The position numbers and the translations under genes were made by a program. The notes under the pieces are model-generated. The model was not told the origin of the DNA, searched no databases, and saw only the letters and a list, made by a program, of their open reading frames with translations. Source: CBDAKK01 sp965196605 (GTDB lineage Bacteria; Spirochaetota; Spirochaetia; WTKD01; G963693115). From it: a DNA stretch of 20,606 nt. Below are positions 1-7,509 of this stretch, one piece after another (positions within the stretch are counted from its first letter, which is position 1; each line of letters opens with the position of its first letter). The DNA lies in assembly GCA_965196605.1 (NCBI GenBank), contig CBDAKK010000007.1, positions 1-20,606 of the forward strand, written 5' to 3'.

Positions 1-520
1 AGTCGCGGCGCACAATGGCGTCTAAAGCACCAAAAGGCTCGTCTAACAGCAACACTTTCGGCTGTATGGCAAGCACCCGTGCAAGCGCTATGCGCTGCTA
101 CTGCCCACCAGACAGTTGGTGCGGAAACTTTTTACTTTGATTGTCCAGCTGCACAAGGCTCAAAACCTCATGTACGCGCTCCTGTATTTGTTGGTCTGAC
201 AGCCGCTCTTTTTTGGGCTTGACGGTGAGTCCAAAGGCAACGTTATCAAATACACTCATGTGCTGAAAAAGCGCATAGTGCTGAAACACAAAACCTACAT
301 CACGCTTTTCCGTAGCCTTGCTCACATCACGCCCATCCACCAAAACCCTACCAGCACTTGGGTACTCCAAGCCGGAAATAATTCTCAGCAATGTAGTCTT
401 GCCACAACCCGAGGGTCCGAGCAAAGACGTGAGCGTTCCCTCCATCATGCTCAGAGAGACGTTTTCTAATGCAACGTGTTCGCCAAATGTTTTACTTATA
501 TTCTCAAGTGTTACTGTCAT
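1..520 (-). pseudogene. cysA: Sulfate/thiosulfate importer ATPase CysA, interrupted by an amber codon and cut by the window edge
   Basis: ATP-hydrolysing subunit of a CysTWA-type sulfate/thiosulfate ABC importer. The ATG at 520 follows a GGGAGG ribosome binding site and lies 5 bp after the cysW stop. The N-terminal 140 codons carry Walker A (GPSGCGKTT), the Q-loop (FVFQHYALF) and the signature LSGGQ. The next codon, at 98-100, is TAG where the family has Q (LSGGQQQR). The frame stays open behind it to the window edge and still encodes QRIALARVLA, Walker B (VLLLDEP) and FGALDA. One C-to-T change (CAG to TAG) therefore explains the break. The 140-residue product would lack Walker B and the D-loop and could not hydrolyse ATP. 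TAG ends the sbp, parA and binding-protein genes in this window, so reassignment of TAG is unlikely. Readthrough or a sequencing error remains possible. The 3' end lies outside the window. Confidence 0.85.
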
Positions 521-525
521 ATAAT

Positions 526-1407
526 TTACCTCCCTATTGAAGTGCGTTTTGTAACTATGCGTTTTACAAACAATGTAAACACAGACAACAGTACAAAAAG
601 CGTTGCTGAGACAAATGCCTGCGTTGAAAGATATTCGCTGTAAAACACATGTACTTGCAAAGGCAAGGTTACTGTTTTGCCCCGTATAAAACCCGAGACA
701 ACCGAGGCTGCGCCAAATTCCCCCGCTCCACGCGCGGCTGCCAAAATTATGCCGTAGAGTAATGCCCACTTTATGCGAGGCAGCGTAATGCGAAAGACTA
801 TTTGCAAGCCTCGCGCGCCGAGTAAATAAGCCATTTCTTCTTGCTCCTTGCCCAGTTCTTGCATTGCGGGAATTAACGCGCGCGCCACATAGGGTAACGT
901 TATGCTTATGTTGGTAAGCACAAGTCCGGGCAGCGCAAAAATAATGACCAAGCCCATGTTTTCAAAATACCTTCCAAGCATGCCGTACTTACCGTACATG
1001 AGCATGAACATGAGCCCTATGATGATGGGCGAAATGGATATGGGGAGGTCTATGAGGCTTGTGAGTATTCTCTTACCCCGAAAGTCAAAGTACGCAATAC
1101 ACCACGCGGCGCATATGCCAAAGAGTGTAGAACAAAGCACGGACAGCGCGGTTACCAGAATGGAAAACCACGGCGCTATGCTCGTAGTTTCTGAAAAAAG
1201 TGTTTCAAAAAACAGTGCTGCGCCTTTTGCAAAGGCTTCTATAAATATGACTACAAGCGGTAGCACAATAAGGCAGAGCAAAAACACAAGCGAAGTTGTT
1301 ATTGCCATAAGCCGCATGCCTTTGCTCTCAAGCTTTATTGCGGTAGCACCTTCAGCACTTTTATTTTCATGGAGTTTTTTTTCTATTACGCGCACGCTTT
1401 CTTTCAT
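526..1407 (-). CDS. cysW: Sulfate ABC transporter permease CysW
   Basis: Inner-membrane permease of the sulfate/thiosulfate importer, 293 residues from the ATG at 1407. A GTG one codon earlier is also possible. The protein is strongly hydrophobic with about six membrane segments. Near residues 190-235 it has the EAA-type cytoplasmic loop of binding-protein-dependent permeases (LGARGLQIVFRITLPRI followed by GAGEFGAASVVSG), which docks on the ATPase. The start codon overlaps the cysT stop in a TGATG arrangement, pointing to translational coupling. The reading frame is intact, but the ATPase gene immediately downstream is interrupted, so the permease may have no working partner unless another ATPase substitutes. 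Confidence 0.9.
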   Translation of the reverse strand: MKESVRVIEKKLHENKSAEGATAIKLESKGMRLMAITTSLVFLLCLIVLPLVVIFIEAFAKGAALFFETLFSETTSIAPWFSILVTALSVLCSTLFGICAAWCIAYFDFRGKRILTSLIDLPISISPIIIGLMFMLMYGKYGMLGRYFENMGLVIIFALPGLVLTNISITLPYVARALIPAMQELGKEQEEMAYLLGARGLQIVFRITLPRIKWALLYGIILAAARGAGEFGAASVVSGFIRGKTVTLPLQVHVFYSEYLSTQAFVSATLFVLLSVFTLFVKRIVTKRTSIGR

Positions 1408-2222
1408 CACTTTCTACCTCTCGCGCGGTGTTGCAATATGTTCATGAATATCAGTAACACAAATGATATGAGCAGCAATACAAGCGCGCTGGCCATGGCG
1501 CCTTCAATGTCGTATTGGTCTATTTTATTGTAAATGTAGCGTGAGATTACTTCGCTCTTTAGGGGAATGTTGCCCGCTACAAAAATGACCGTGCCGTATT
1601 CTCCTATGGAGCGTGCAAAGGCGAGTATAAAGCCACTGAGTATGCCCGGAATAAGTTTTGGCAATTGTATTCTTAAAAAAATATGGTGCGATCGCGCGCC
1701 GAGTAAATGCGCGGCGTATTCTTCGTTTGCATCAAGCTGTGCAATAAGGGGCTGTACGGCACGCACGGTAAAGGGCAGCGTGATAAACAGGAGCCCTATC
1801 ATAATGCCAAACTGGTTGTACACCAGTTGCAGGTCGTAGCGCGCAAAAATGCCTCCTATGATGCCGTTTTTTCCAAAGACGCTTCCAAGCGCTATGCCCC
1901 CAATGGCGCCGGGTAGCGCAAAGGGTATGTCGACAAGTGAGTCGAGAACCGCGCTACCAAAAAACTTGTAGCGCGTAATTGCCCAAGCAATAACAAAGCC
2001 AATGCATGCGTTGATGCATGCAGCAAAAAAGGCATAGCGAAAGGTTATAAAAAACGCCGAAAGCGCGGCGGGTCTTGAGAGTAGCTTGACAAGTTGCGCG
2101 GGTGAAAGGCTTATGGTTTTTGTGAGCATGGAGAATATGGGCAGCATGAGCATGAGTCCAAGCCACCCAAGGGTAACACCACAAGTCAAAGAAAACCCCG
2201 GAAGTACGTTTCTATGTTTCAT
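1407..2222 (-). CDS. cysT: Sulfate ABC transporter permease CysT (CysU)
   Basis: The second membrane subunit of the sulfate/thiosulfate importer; it forms the translocation channel with CysW. It contains several hydrophobic helices and the permease EAA loop (LGARSHHIFLRIQLPKL then ARSIGEYGTVIFVAGN). I prefer the ATG at 2222 because the protein then begins MKHRNVLPGFSLTCG, which resembles the N-terminus of enterobacterial CysT/CysU, and a G-rich AGGATTGGGGGG lies just upstream. An in-frame ATG at 2279 adds 19 residues, but its GAGG is only 2 nt from the start, which is too close. The gene follows sbp and overlaps cysW at its stop codon, consistent with one polycistronic mRNA. Confidence 0.88.
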   Translation of the reverse strand: MKHRNVLPGFSLTCGVTLGWLGLMLMLPIFSMLTKTISLSPAQLVKLLSRPAALSAFFITFRYAFFAACINACIGFVIAWAITRYKFFGSAVLDSLVDIPFALPGAIGGIALGSVFGKNGIIGGIFARYDLQLVYNQFGIMIGLLFITLPFTVRAVQPLIAQLDANEEYAAHLLGARSHHIFLRIQLPKLIPGILSGFILAFARSIGEYGTVIFVAGNIPLKSEVISRYIYNKIDQYDIEGAMASALVLLLISFVLLIFMNILQHRARGRK

Positions 2223-2291
2223 GTGTCCCCCCAATCCTCGCGCAAACTTATTGCAAACAAACTTCCCTTGAGTACTCATTACCTCATGGTA

Positions 2292-3392
2292 CTAGTTTTT
2301 CCCCGTATCTTCGTATATTTTAGCGACAACCCCATCATCTGAAAAAAGCTGCTCCTTGACTTGCTTCCAGCCGCCAAAGACTGCGTCTATGTCAAAAAGT
2401 TCTATGTTTGGCAAGGCATTTTTGTACTTGTTTGCAATGCTCTCATTAATTGGACGAAAGAAAGTCTTTGCAACTATCTCCTGCCCCGCGTCTGTATATA
2501 TAAAGTCCCAAAAAGCACGCGCAGCCGCGTAGTGTGCCTCGCCTTTTTTTTGCGCGTTCTGCTCTATGACCACGACATATATTTTTGCATCAACGCCATA
2601 GCTTGGCACAACAACTTCGTATTCGTCTGAACCAAGGTCGTTTACTATTAAGTTTACTTCTGCCTCAAAGGTAAGCAGCACATCCCCTACCCCGCGCTCT
2701 ACAAACACATTTGTTGCAGCCCTGCCTTCTTGTGCAAGTACCACGGTGTTTTCAACCAATTTTTTTGTAAAATTATAAGCAACGTTTTCATCCCCTACCC
2801 CACCCTTGTACTTATGGAGTCCGTAGGCATAGGCGGTTAAAAAGCTATATCGTCCATTGCCTGTGGAGCGGTAATTGGGCGCTACAATTTCCACGCCGGC
2901 GCGTGTGAGGTCATCCCAATCTTGTATATTTTTTGGGTTGCCTTTGCGCACGACAAACGCCATGGTTGAGCTTGCGGGACTGCTGTTATTGGGGTACGCT
3001 TCCTGCCAGTTTTGCGGAATAAGTGAGCCCTCGGGGACGTCTTTTGAGCGCTCATATATGAGGTCTATATCTAAATACTGATTCATGCTTACCACGTCCG
3101 CAGGCAAACCATCTGAGACTGCGCGCGCCTGTCTGCTGGAACCCCCATTTGATTGCTCAAGACTCACGGTTATGCCCGTTTTCTCTTTATACCACGGCAC
3201 AAAGCCCGCAGTAAGTTGCTTGCCTATTTCACGTGCTATGTCGAAAGACACATGCAATAAGGATATTTCCTGCGTTTCGGATTCATCAGCAGTTTTTTTT
3301 CCCTTCTTTTTGTTACATGCGCTGGAAAGAAACACCAGCATTATGACAACGACTAATAGTAGTAGAATATGTATATAGTTTCTTTTTTTCAT
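2292..3392 (-). CDS. sbp: Sulfate/thiosulfate-binding lipoprotein
   Basis: Solute-binding component that delivers sulfate or thiosulfate to CysTW. The N-terminus is a lipoprotein signal: MKKR, a hydrophobic stretch, then LSSAC, with C26 as the predicted lipidated cysteine and a lysine-rich tether after it. The mature part has family hallmarks including SNGGSSRQARAV followed by DGLPADVVSMNQYLDID, corresponding to the anion-binding SHGGSGKQ/DGLPADVV region of Sbp/CysP. Length (366 residues) is normal for the family plus a lipoprotein leader. The start at 3392 has an AAGGAG about 11 nt upstream. It is the first gene of the operon sbp-cysT-cysW-cysA and ends in TAG. Distinguishing sulfate from thiosulfate is not possible from sequence. 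Confidence 0.9.
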   Translation of the reverse strand: MKKRNYIHILLLLVVVIMLVFLSSACNKKKGKKTADESETQEISLLHVSFDIAREIGKQLTAGFVPWYKEKTGITVSLEQSNGGSSRQARAVSDGLPADVVSMNQYLDIDLIYERSKDVPEGSLIPQNWQEAYPNNSSPASSTMAFVVRKGNPKNIQDWDDLTRAGVEIVAPNYRSTGNGRYSFLTAYAYGLHKYKGGVGDENVAYNFTKKLVENTVVLAQEGRAATNVFVERGVGDVLLTFEAEVNLIVNDLGSDEYEVVVPSYGVDAKIYVVVIEQNAQKKGEAHYAAARAFWDFIYTDAGQEIVAKTFFRPINESIANKYKNALPNIELFDIDAVFGGWKQVKEQLFSDDGVVAKIYEDTGKN

Positions 3393-3427
3393 ATGTTAAG
3401 AGACTCCTTATATTGATATATGATGAT

Positions 3428-3456
3428 ATGATGATTTATTTGTAAAAACATGTCAA
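3428..3456 (-). promoter_or_regulatory. Candidate sigma-70 promoter of the sulfate operon
   Basis: On the minus strand a perfect TTGACA (3451-3456) lies 17 bp from a poor -10 candidate CATCAT (3428-3433, 4 of 6). The surrounding DNA is AT-rich and carries a repeated ATGATGAT motif (about 3418-3436). The position, about 36 bp before the sbp start, fits a short leader. The weak -10 suggests either a different -10 or dependence on an activator. Confidence 0.4.
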
Positions 3457-4138
3457 GGTGATACACTATATTTCTATAAAAAAGCACGGAATGTTTTTAA
3501 CATCTTGTTAGTACTGCCAAGCATAGCAAGCCATAACCCATTATGCCATAAAAAATAGAGCAAGACAAACGTATGCTAAAAGTATTTTCTCTTCTTCTTT
3601 GCTAAGTCTTCCTCTGCGTTCTTTTGTTCTTGAGTACCTTTCGGTTTTTTCAGACTTTCTCGTTCTGCTGCTAATTGGCGTTTTCGGCGTCCGCCATTGT
3701 GTTCACTTTGCGTGCTGCGCACAGGGCACTCCGCTTGTTTGCTCTAGGTACTTCGTACGGGTGGCTTTGTGTTTTGTGTTGACGCTGCTTGTTGCCACGC
3801 CTCACGGCGCACTATACGTGCCATGATGTCGGCTCCATGTTAATTACACGGGACTCCATCCTGCTGCGCAGATACGCAGTCACTGCTGACAACTGCATCC
3901 AGCGCAGCAACGCGGAGCGTAACATGGATACTCGCAGACATGACACGGGCGTGCCACGGCGTGGGGTACGTTATGCTATGCCTCGGTTGGCTCGACGCCC
4001 ACAAGCGCAGCGAGGGTATTACACAAGGCCGCTGTATGGCTGTAACTACTGCCATAGTGCCTAAAATGTTAGTCGGAATTTACACACTCTATAGTTCATC
4101 ACACTCCCACGTAATAATCTACGTAGTCTTTTCTACCT
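3457..4138. other. Gene-free stretch between sbp and rlmB
   Basis: About 680 bp with no convincing gene on either strand. Open frames of 60-90 codons exist but lack ribosome binding sites, recognisable motifs or normal composition. The edges are AT-rich while about 3640-4040 is GC-rich. The middle contains an 8-bp inverted repeat, TGCTGCGC at 3863-3870 and GCGCAGCA at 3903-3910, enclosing the short hairpin GCAGT-C-ACTGC. No tRNA, tmRNA, RNase P or SRP RNA consensus was seen. It may be a decayed gene or an unrecognised structured RNA. Confidence 0.4.
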
Positions 4139-4870
4139 TTACGTATACCGACGACGGTATTCGTAGCAGGCAATACCCGCACTTACGCTTACGTTGAGGG
4201 AGTCAAGCGTGCTATTCTTGGGTAAAAACATGGGAATAGCAAGCTTATCATCGCATTCGCGCAGCACCAGCGGAGAAACACCTTTATGCTCATTGCCTAG
4301 CACAAAGGCAGCGCGCTGTGGCAAGGCATACTCCACCAAAGAGTGACCACCCATAACAAGGGCATAAGTCCATATATCGTGTTTTTTCAACATGCGTATG
4401 GCTTCCGCTATATTGGTGACCTTGCATGAAGGCACGCTGCCCATGGTGCCCGATGAAGCCTTGAGGGCATATTCATTCTCTGGGGCACTGCGCTTTAGCG
4501 TGCTTATTACAAGCTTTGCGCCAAAAACCGCAGCACTTCTAAAAACCGCTCCAAGATTTTGTGCATCTTGTACGTGGTCTAAAACAAGCACCATAAGCCG
4601 CTCTTGCTGTGAATTGTTATGGAGCCACTCTTTTAAATCACCATGGGAATGACCTTGCTCGCCTTCACTTACAAACAAGGCGCCTTGCTTTGTCCCCATA
4701 GCGGCAAGCTCACGTCGTGATTTATACACAAGGCGTACTTGTGAACCGCTGCGTTTTATTATGTGCGTAAACTCATGCTTAGCACGGTGGTCTGCGCTAA
4801 TGTAGAGTATTCCTTCGCTCCCTTTCCTATGCAATGCTTCGCGTATAGCATGCGTTCCAAAAATACGCAT
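4139..4870 (-). CDS. rlmB: TrmH/SpoU-family RNA 2'-O-methyltransferase, RlmB-like
   Basis: Methylates a ribose 2'-OH in RNA using S-adenosylmethionine; by similarity the target is 23S rRNA (RlmB type). The 243 residues comprise an N-terminal substrate-binding domain (begins MRIFGTHAIREAL, with the typical G-HAI/V-EAL start) and a C-terminal SPOUT knot domain. The three SPOUT motifs are visible: DHVQDAQNLGAVFRSAAVFGA with the catalytic N and R, VLGNEHKGVS, and IPM followed by STLDSLNVSVSAGIA. Length matches RlmB. AAGGAG precedes the ATG at 4870. It lies 5 bp after the secreted EF-hand-like protein gene and may share its transcript. RlmB and other TrmH paralogues cannot be fully separated from sequence alone. 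Confidence 0.87.
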   Translation of the reverse strand: MRIFGTHAIREALHRKGSEGILYISADHRAKHEFTHIIKRSGSQVRLVYKSRRELAAMGTKQGALFVSEGEQGHSHGDLKEWLHNNSQQERLMVLVLDHVQDAQNLGAVFRSAAVFGAKLVISTLKRSAPENEYALKASSGTMGSVPSCKVTNIAEAIRMLKKHDIWTYALVMGGHSLVEYALPQRAAFVLGNEHKGVSPLVLRECDDKLAIPMFLPKNSTLDSLNVSVSAGIACYEYRRRYT

Positions 4871-4875
4871 GCTCC

Positions 4876-5337
4876 TTAAAAAACTCTATCAATATCTACG
4901 TAGCCATCAAAATCTTTATCTCTTTGAAAGCGCTTCATATACTTGCCATCTTTTATGCTAATCCACAAATCTATCTTCTTATCATAGTTGCTGTCTATTT
5001 CTTGAAACAGCATGCTCCCCGTTTCATCAAAGTAGGCAAAGTCATCCGCGAGTCCATCAAAATTAGAATCGAGCACTTCGAGCATTTTTTTGTAGCCATT
5101 GGGACGAACCCTGGTAGCAACATCGTTCTTGCCGTCCCCATTACTATCGACAACCACCCAGGGTAAGTCGTAGCCTTTCATTTCCCATTTTTTTTCTTGG
5201 TCTACGTATTCGACGTCGGGCAACTCAGCTTGTTTCTTATCGCCTTTTGCATATGTACGCGTATCAATAGCTAGAACTGGCATAACAATGAAAAAGAAAA
5301 ACAAGCCTGTAAAAAAAACGTAGACGTACTTACTCAT
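4876..5337 (-). CDS. Secreted protein with four EF-hand-like Asp-rich loops
   Basis: No named family recognised. From the ATG at 5337 (153 residues) the protein starts with a signal peptide: MSKY, a Phe-rich hydrophobic core, and likely cleavage around VLA. This start is preferred over one 30 codons upstream because the upstream extension does not look like a signal peptide. The mature part has four DxNxDGxxD-type loops at residues 64 (DSNGDGKND), 90 (DSNFDGLAD), 115 (DSNYDKKID) and 140 (DKDFDGYVD). Their spacing is an almost constant 25-26 residues. Such loops bind calcium in EF-hand, dockerin and thrombospondin type 3 families, so calcium binding in the periplasm or at the surface is a reasonable inference. 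Alternatively it belongs to the repeat proteins of spirochaetes whose Asp loops merely stabilise a fold. No ribosome binding site is obvious. Confidence 0.7.
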   Translation of the reverse strand: MSKYVYVFFTGLFFFFIVMPVLAIDTRTYAKGDKKQAELPDVEYVDQEKKWEMKGYDLPWVVVDSNGDGKNDVATRVRPNGYKKMLEVLDSNFDGLADDFAYFDETGSMLFQEIDSNYDKKIDLWISIKDGKYMKRFQRDKDFDGYVDIDRVF

Positions 5338-5445
5338 ATATATATATGTGTGTTGATACAAGGTACTTAAGCCCTCAATGTATTTATAATAGCATGAAGT
5401 ACTATAGTGAAGTATGCAAGCTAACAAAAAGCTGCAATTACAACT

Positions 5446-5976
5446 TTATTTCTTTTGAGCATAACTTCGTAAGGCTTCCATAATTGTTTCATTGCTAAGC
5501 CTCAACCTTTCCCATGGCACCCACGCTATGTTTCTCACTTCATCCGCATTCATTTGTACATCCCCATGTGCATAGGCAATATACTGCAAGTCGCAGTGAT
5601 AATGCTCAGGCTCACCATTCCTAGGGTTTTTCGGAATTTTATGTATGTCTATAAAATGGGGCTGCATGCCTTCTAGACTTTGAGCGTCAATGACAAGCCC
5701 TGTCTCTTCTAAGCACTCCCTCGCCGCTGCCATGTGAGGAAGCTCATCGACTTCTATGTGTCCTCCGGGCTGTAGCCACACCTGCAGAGACTTATGCAAT
5801 ATCTGTAGTATACACTCTCCGTCCGACGACACGGGGTAGACAGATGCTGTAACGTGCATGGGAAAAGATGTACGAGAACTTATATCTCGAATTGGCTCTA
5901 GCAATTTTACATAAGAAGTCTTGTGTAGAACATCATATGCTGCTACCACATCAATGATATATGCTCTATTATTCAT
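5446..5976 (-). CDS. Nudix (MutT-like) hydrolase
   Basis: Nudix enzymes cleave nucleoside diphosphates linked to another group. The protein from the ATG at 5976 has 176 residues, with a complete Nudix box at 72-94: G72 HIEVD E78, seven residues, then R86 E87 C L E90 E91 TG. All metal-binding glutamates are present. N-terminal residues 1-40 are outside the fold and may help select the substrate. DEVRNIAWVPWERL near the end is the usual final strand-helix of the domain. A TTG eight codons upstream is a weaker alternative start; neither has a good ribosome binding site. The substrate cannot be predicted. It is collinear with, but separated from, the downstream EF-hand-like gene. Confidence 0.83.
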   Translation of the reverse strand: MNNRAYIIDVVAAYDVLHKTSYVKLLEPIRDISSRTSFPMHVTASVYPVSSDGECILQILHKSLQVWLQPGGHIEVDELPHMAAARECLEETGLVIDAQSLEGMQPHFIDIHKIPKNPRNGEPEHYHCDLQYIAYAHGDVQMNADEVRNIAWVPWERLRLSNETIMEALRSYAQKK

Positions 5977-6142
5977 GCGAGCGTATTTTGTGTTACACAA
6001 ACATTAGGATGCTCTGTCACCTTTGCCTACGACGCGCAGCACAAAACCTTAGAGAAATTGCAATATTTGCTACTGCGCGGCCACTAGTTCAACAAGCGCG
6101 GGTACTCAAACACGGCGCATACAACAAGGGCATCCTTCCTTT

Positions 6143-6652
6143 TTATTCCGTATTGGTGGTAGCACCCTCGTTTGGCGTGCTTGTCGCCCCGTCCTCATTT
6201 GTAGCTTCGGGCTCTGCCACGCCTTCGCTTGTAGGTGCTACGGAACCAGCGGGTTCTGTACTGCTTTCATTTGTAGGACTTGTCGCTGCCTCAACTCCAC
6301 CTTCGGCTTGTTCCTCGTTTGCCTCGTTTGCTTCTTCAACATCTGTTTCCCACCATTTGACAATGTCGCTTTTTTCTTGTTTTTTCTCAGCCGCCCTTTG
6401 CAAAGAACTTGAGTCATCTTTGTCAGTGAGCAAAAAAGCAAGCACAAAGGCTAAGACCATAAACACAGTCGCCAATATGCCTGTGGTTTTGGTTACAATG
6501 TTTCCCTTTCGCACGCCATACTGTTGAGACGCGGCGCTCCCAAAAATCATGCCCGCACCCTCTGAACCATCGTCTTGCATGAGTATGATGATAACCAACA
6601 ACAAGGCGCATAACACCAAAATTCCTATTAAAAATCCTATAAGTATTCCCAT
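6143..6652 (-). CDS. secG: Preprotein translocase subunit SecG with long acidic tail
   Basis: Small integral subunit of the SecYEG channel. Two hydrophobic helices are visible, residues 1-24 and about 54-76. They are joined by the conserved SecG loop: MQDDGSEGAGMIFGSA, then QQYGVRKGNIVTKTT. The core ends near residue 80. A further roughly 85-residue tail is rich in E, A, T, S, P and G, low in basic residues and likely disordered. The total of 169 residues exceeds the typical 75-110. The ribosome binding site AGAGAGGAAG precedes the ATG at 6652. The gene follows tpiA by about 20 bp and ends the glycolytic operon; the tpiA/secG pairing is known in many bacteria. Confidence 0.9.
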   Translation of the reverse strand: MGILIGFLIGILVLCALLLVIIILMQDDGSEGAGMIFGSAASQQYGVRKGNIVTKTTGILATVFMVLAFVLAFLLTDKDDSSSLQRAAEKKQEKSDIVKWWETDVEEANEANEEQAEGGVEAATSPTNESSTEPAGSVAPTSEGVAEPEATNEDGATSTPNEGATTNTE

Positions 6653-6673
6653 AATCTTCCTCTCTCAACGGCC

Positions 6674-7426
6674 TTATGCCGCTTTTATAATGCGAAGGAA
6701 TGAATCCGAACTCAGTGATGCTCCGCCAACTAACAGACCATCCACATGTTCCTCTTTCATTAAGTCGGCTGCGTTTTCAGGCTTCGCCGAGCCTCCATAG
6801 AGTATTACTATTTTTTCAGCAATGCCCTCACCATACATGTCTATAATTCTCTTCCTAATCATGGCGTGTACTTCATTCGCATCTGCCGATGAGGCACTCT
6901 TCCCCGTTCCAATTGCCCATACTGGTTCATAGGCTATCATGAGCTTTGCCATATGCTCAGAAGACACAGAGGCAAGCCCTCCAATGAGTTGGGCATCTAT
7001 TACATCACGAAGTTTGCCCGCATCTCGTTCCTCGCCTGTCTCGCCTATGCATAGTATAACGTGCAATCCATGGCTTAGTGCTTGTAATACCTTCTTGTTT
7101 ATTTCTTCGTTGCCTTCATGAAACAATGACCTACGCTCTGAATGTCCAAGTATAACATAGGACACTCCAAGGGTGCGCAGCATTGCAGCGGAAACTTCTC
7201 CGGTATAGCTACCTGCCTCATAAGCCGAGGCGTTTTGTGCCGCTAGCTCAAGTGGGCTATCGCGTAGCACGTCTGCTACCGCGCTCAACGAAGTAAATGG
7301 AGGTGCCACTACCACATGCCTTGCGTCCGAAGCTTGTATTTCCTTGACTATTTCCCCCGCCAGCTGCGCACTTTCGCGAAGCTCGGTGTTCATTTTCCAG
7401 TTTCCTACAATGTATCTTTTCCTCAT
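6674..7426 (-). CDS. tpiA: Triosephosphate isomerase
   Basis: Interconverts dihydroxyacetone phosphate and glyceraldehyde 3-phosphate in the cytoplasm (glycolysis/gluconeogenesis). The 250-residue length is standard for a TIM barrel. Catalytic residues are K11 in GNWKMN, H95 in ILGHSERR and E167 in YEPVWAIGTG, followed by the phosphate loop with YGGSAKPEN. A modest AAGGA precedes the ATG at 7426. It lies between pgk (about 83 bp upstream) and secG in the operon. Nothing suggests inactivity. Confidence 0.97.
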   Translation of the reverse strand: MRKRYIVGNWKMNTELRESAQLAGEIVKEIQASDARHVVVAPPFTSLSAVADVLRDSPLELAAQNASAYEAGSYTGEVSAAMLRTLGVSYVILGHSERRSLFHEGNEEINKKVLQALSHGLHVILCIGETGEERDAGKLRDVIDAQLIGGLASVSSEHMAKLMIAYEPVWAIGTGKSASSADANEVHAMIRKRIIDMYGEGIAEKIVILYGGSAKPENAADLMKEEHVDGLLVGGASLSSDSFLRIIKAA

Positions 7427-7509
7427 AAAACAATTCCTTAATCTTTATTATACGCTACTTAGAGTGATAGCATAACACGGCGTATGCTGAAACACAATAT
7501 GTCCAATAT

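Noticed and set aside
98..100. Reassignment of TAG to glutamine in this genome
   Set aside because: TAG is the natural stop of sbp, the parA-like gene, the binding lipoprotein and the glycosyltransferase-like gene.
521..769. Upstream extension of the cysA reading frame to 769
   Set aside because: It runs through cysW in another frame, and the family N-terminus and ribosome binding site fix the start at 520.
3599..4064. Open frames of 70-90 codons on both strands in the sbp-rlmB gap
   Set aside because: No ribosome binding sites, motifs or family resemblance. The predicted peptides look like translated non-coding DNA.
5961..6527. 188-codon plus-strand frame opposite secG
   Set aside because: It is the antisense shadow of the low-complexity SecG tail, with no ribosome binding site or motif.
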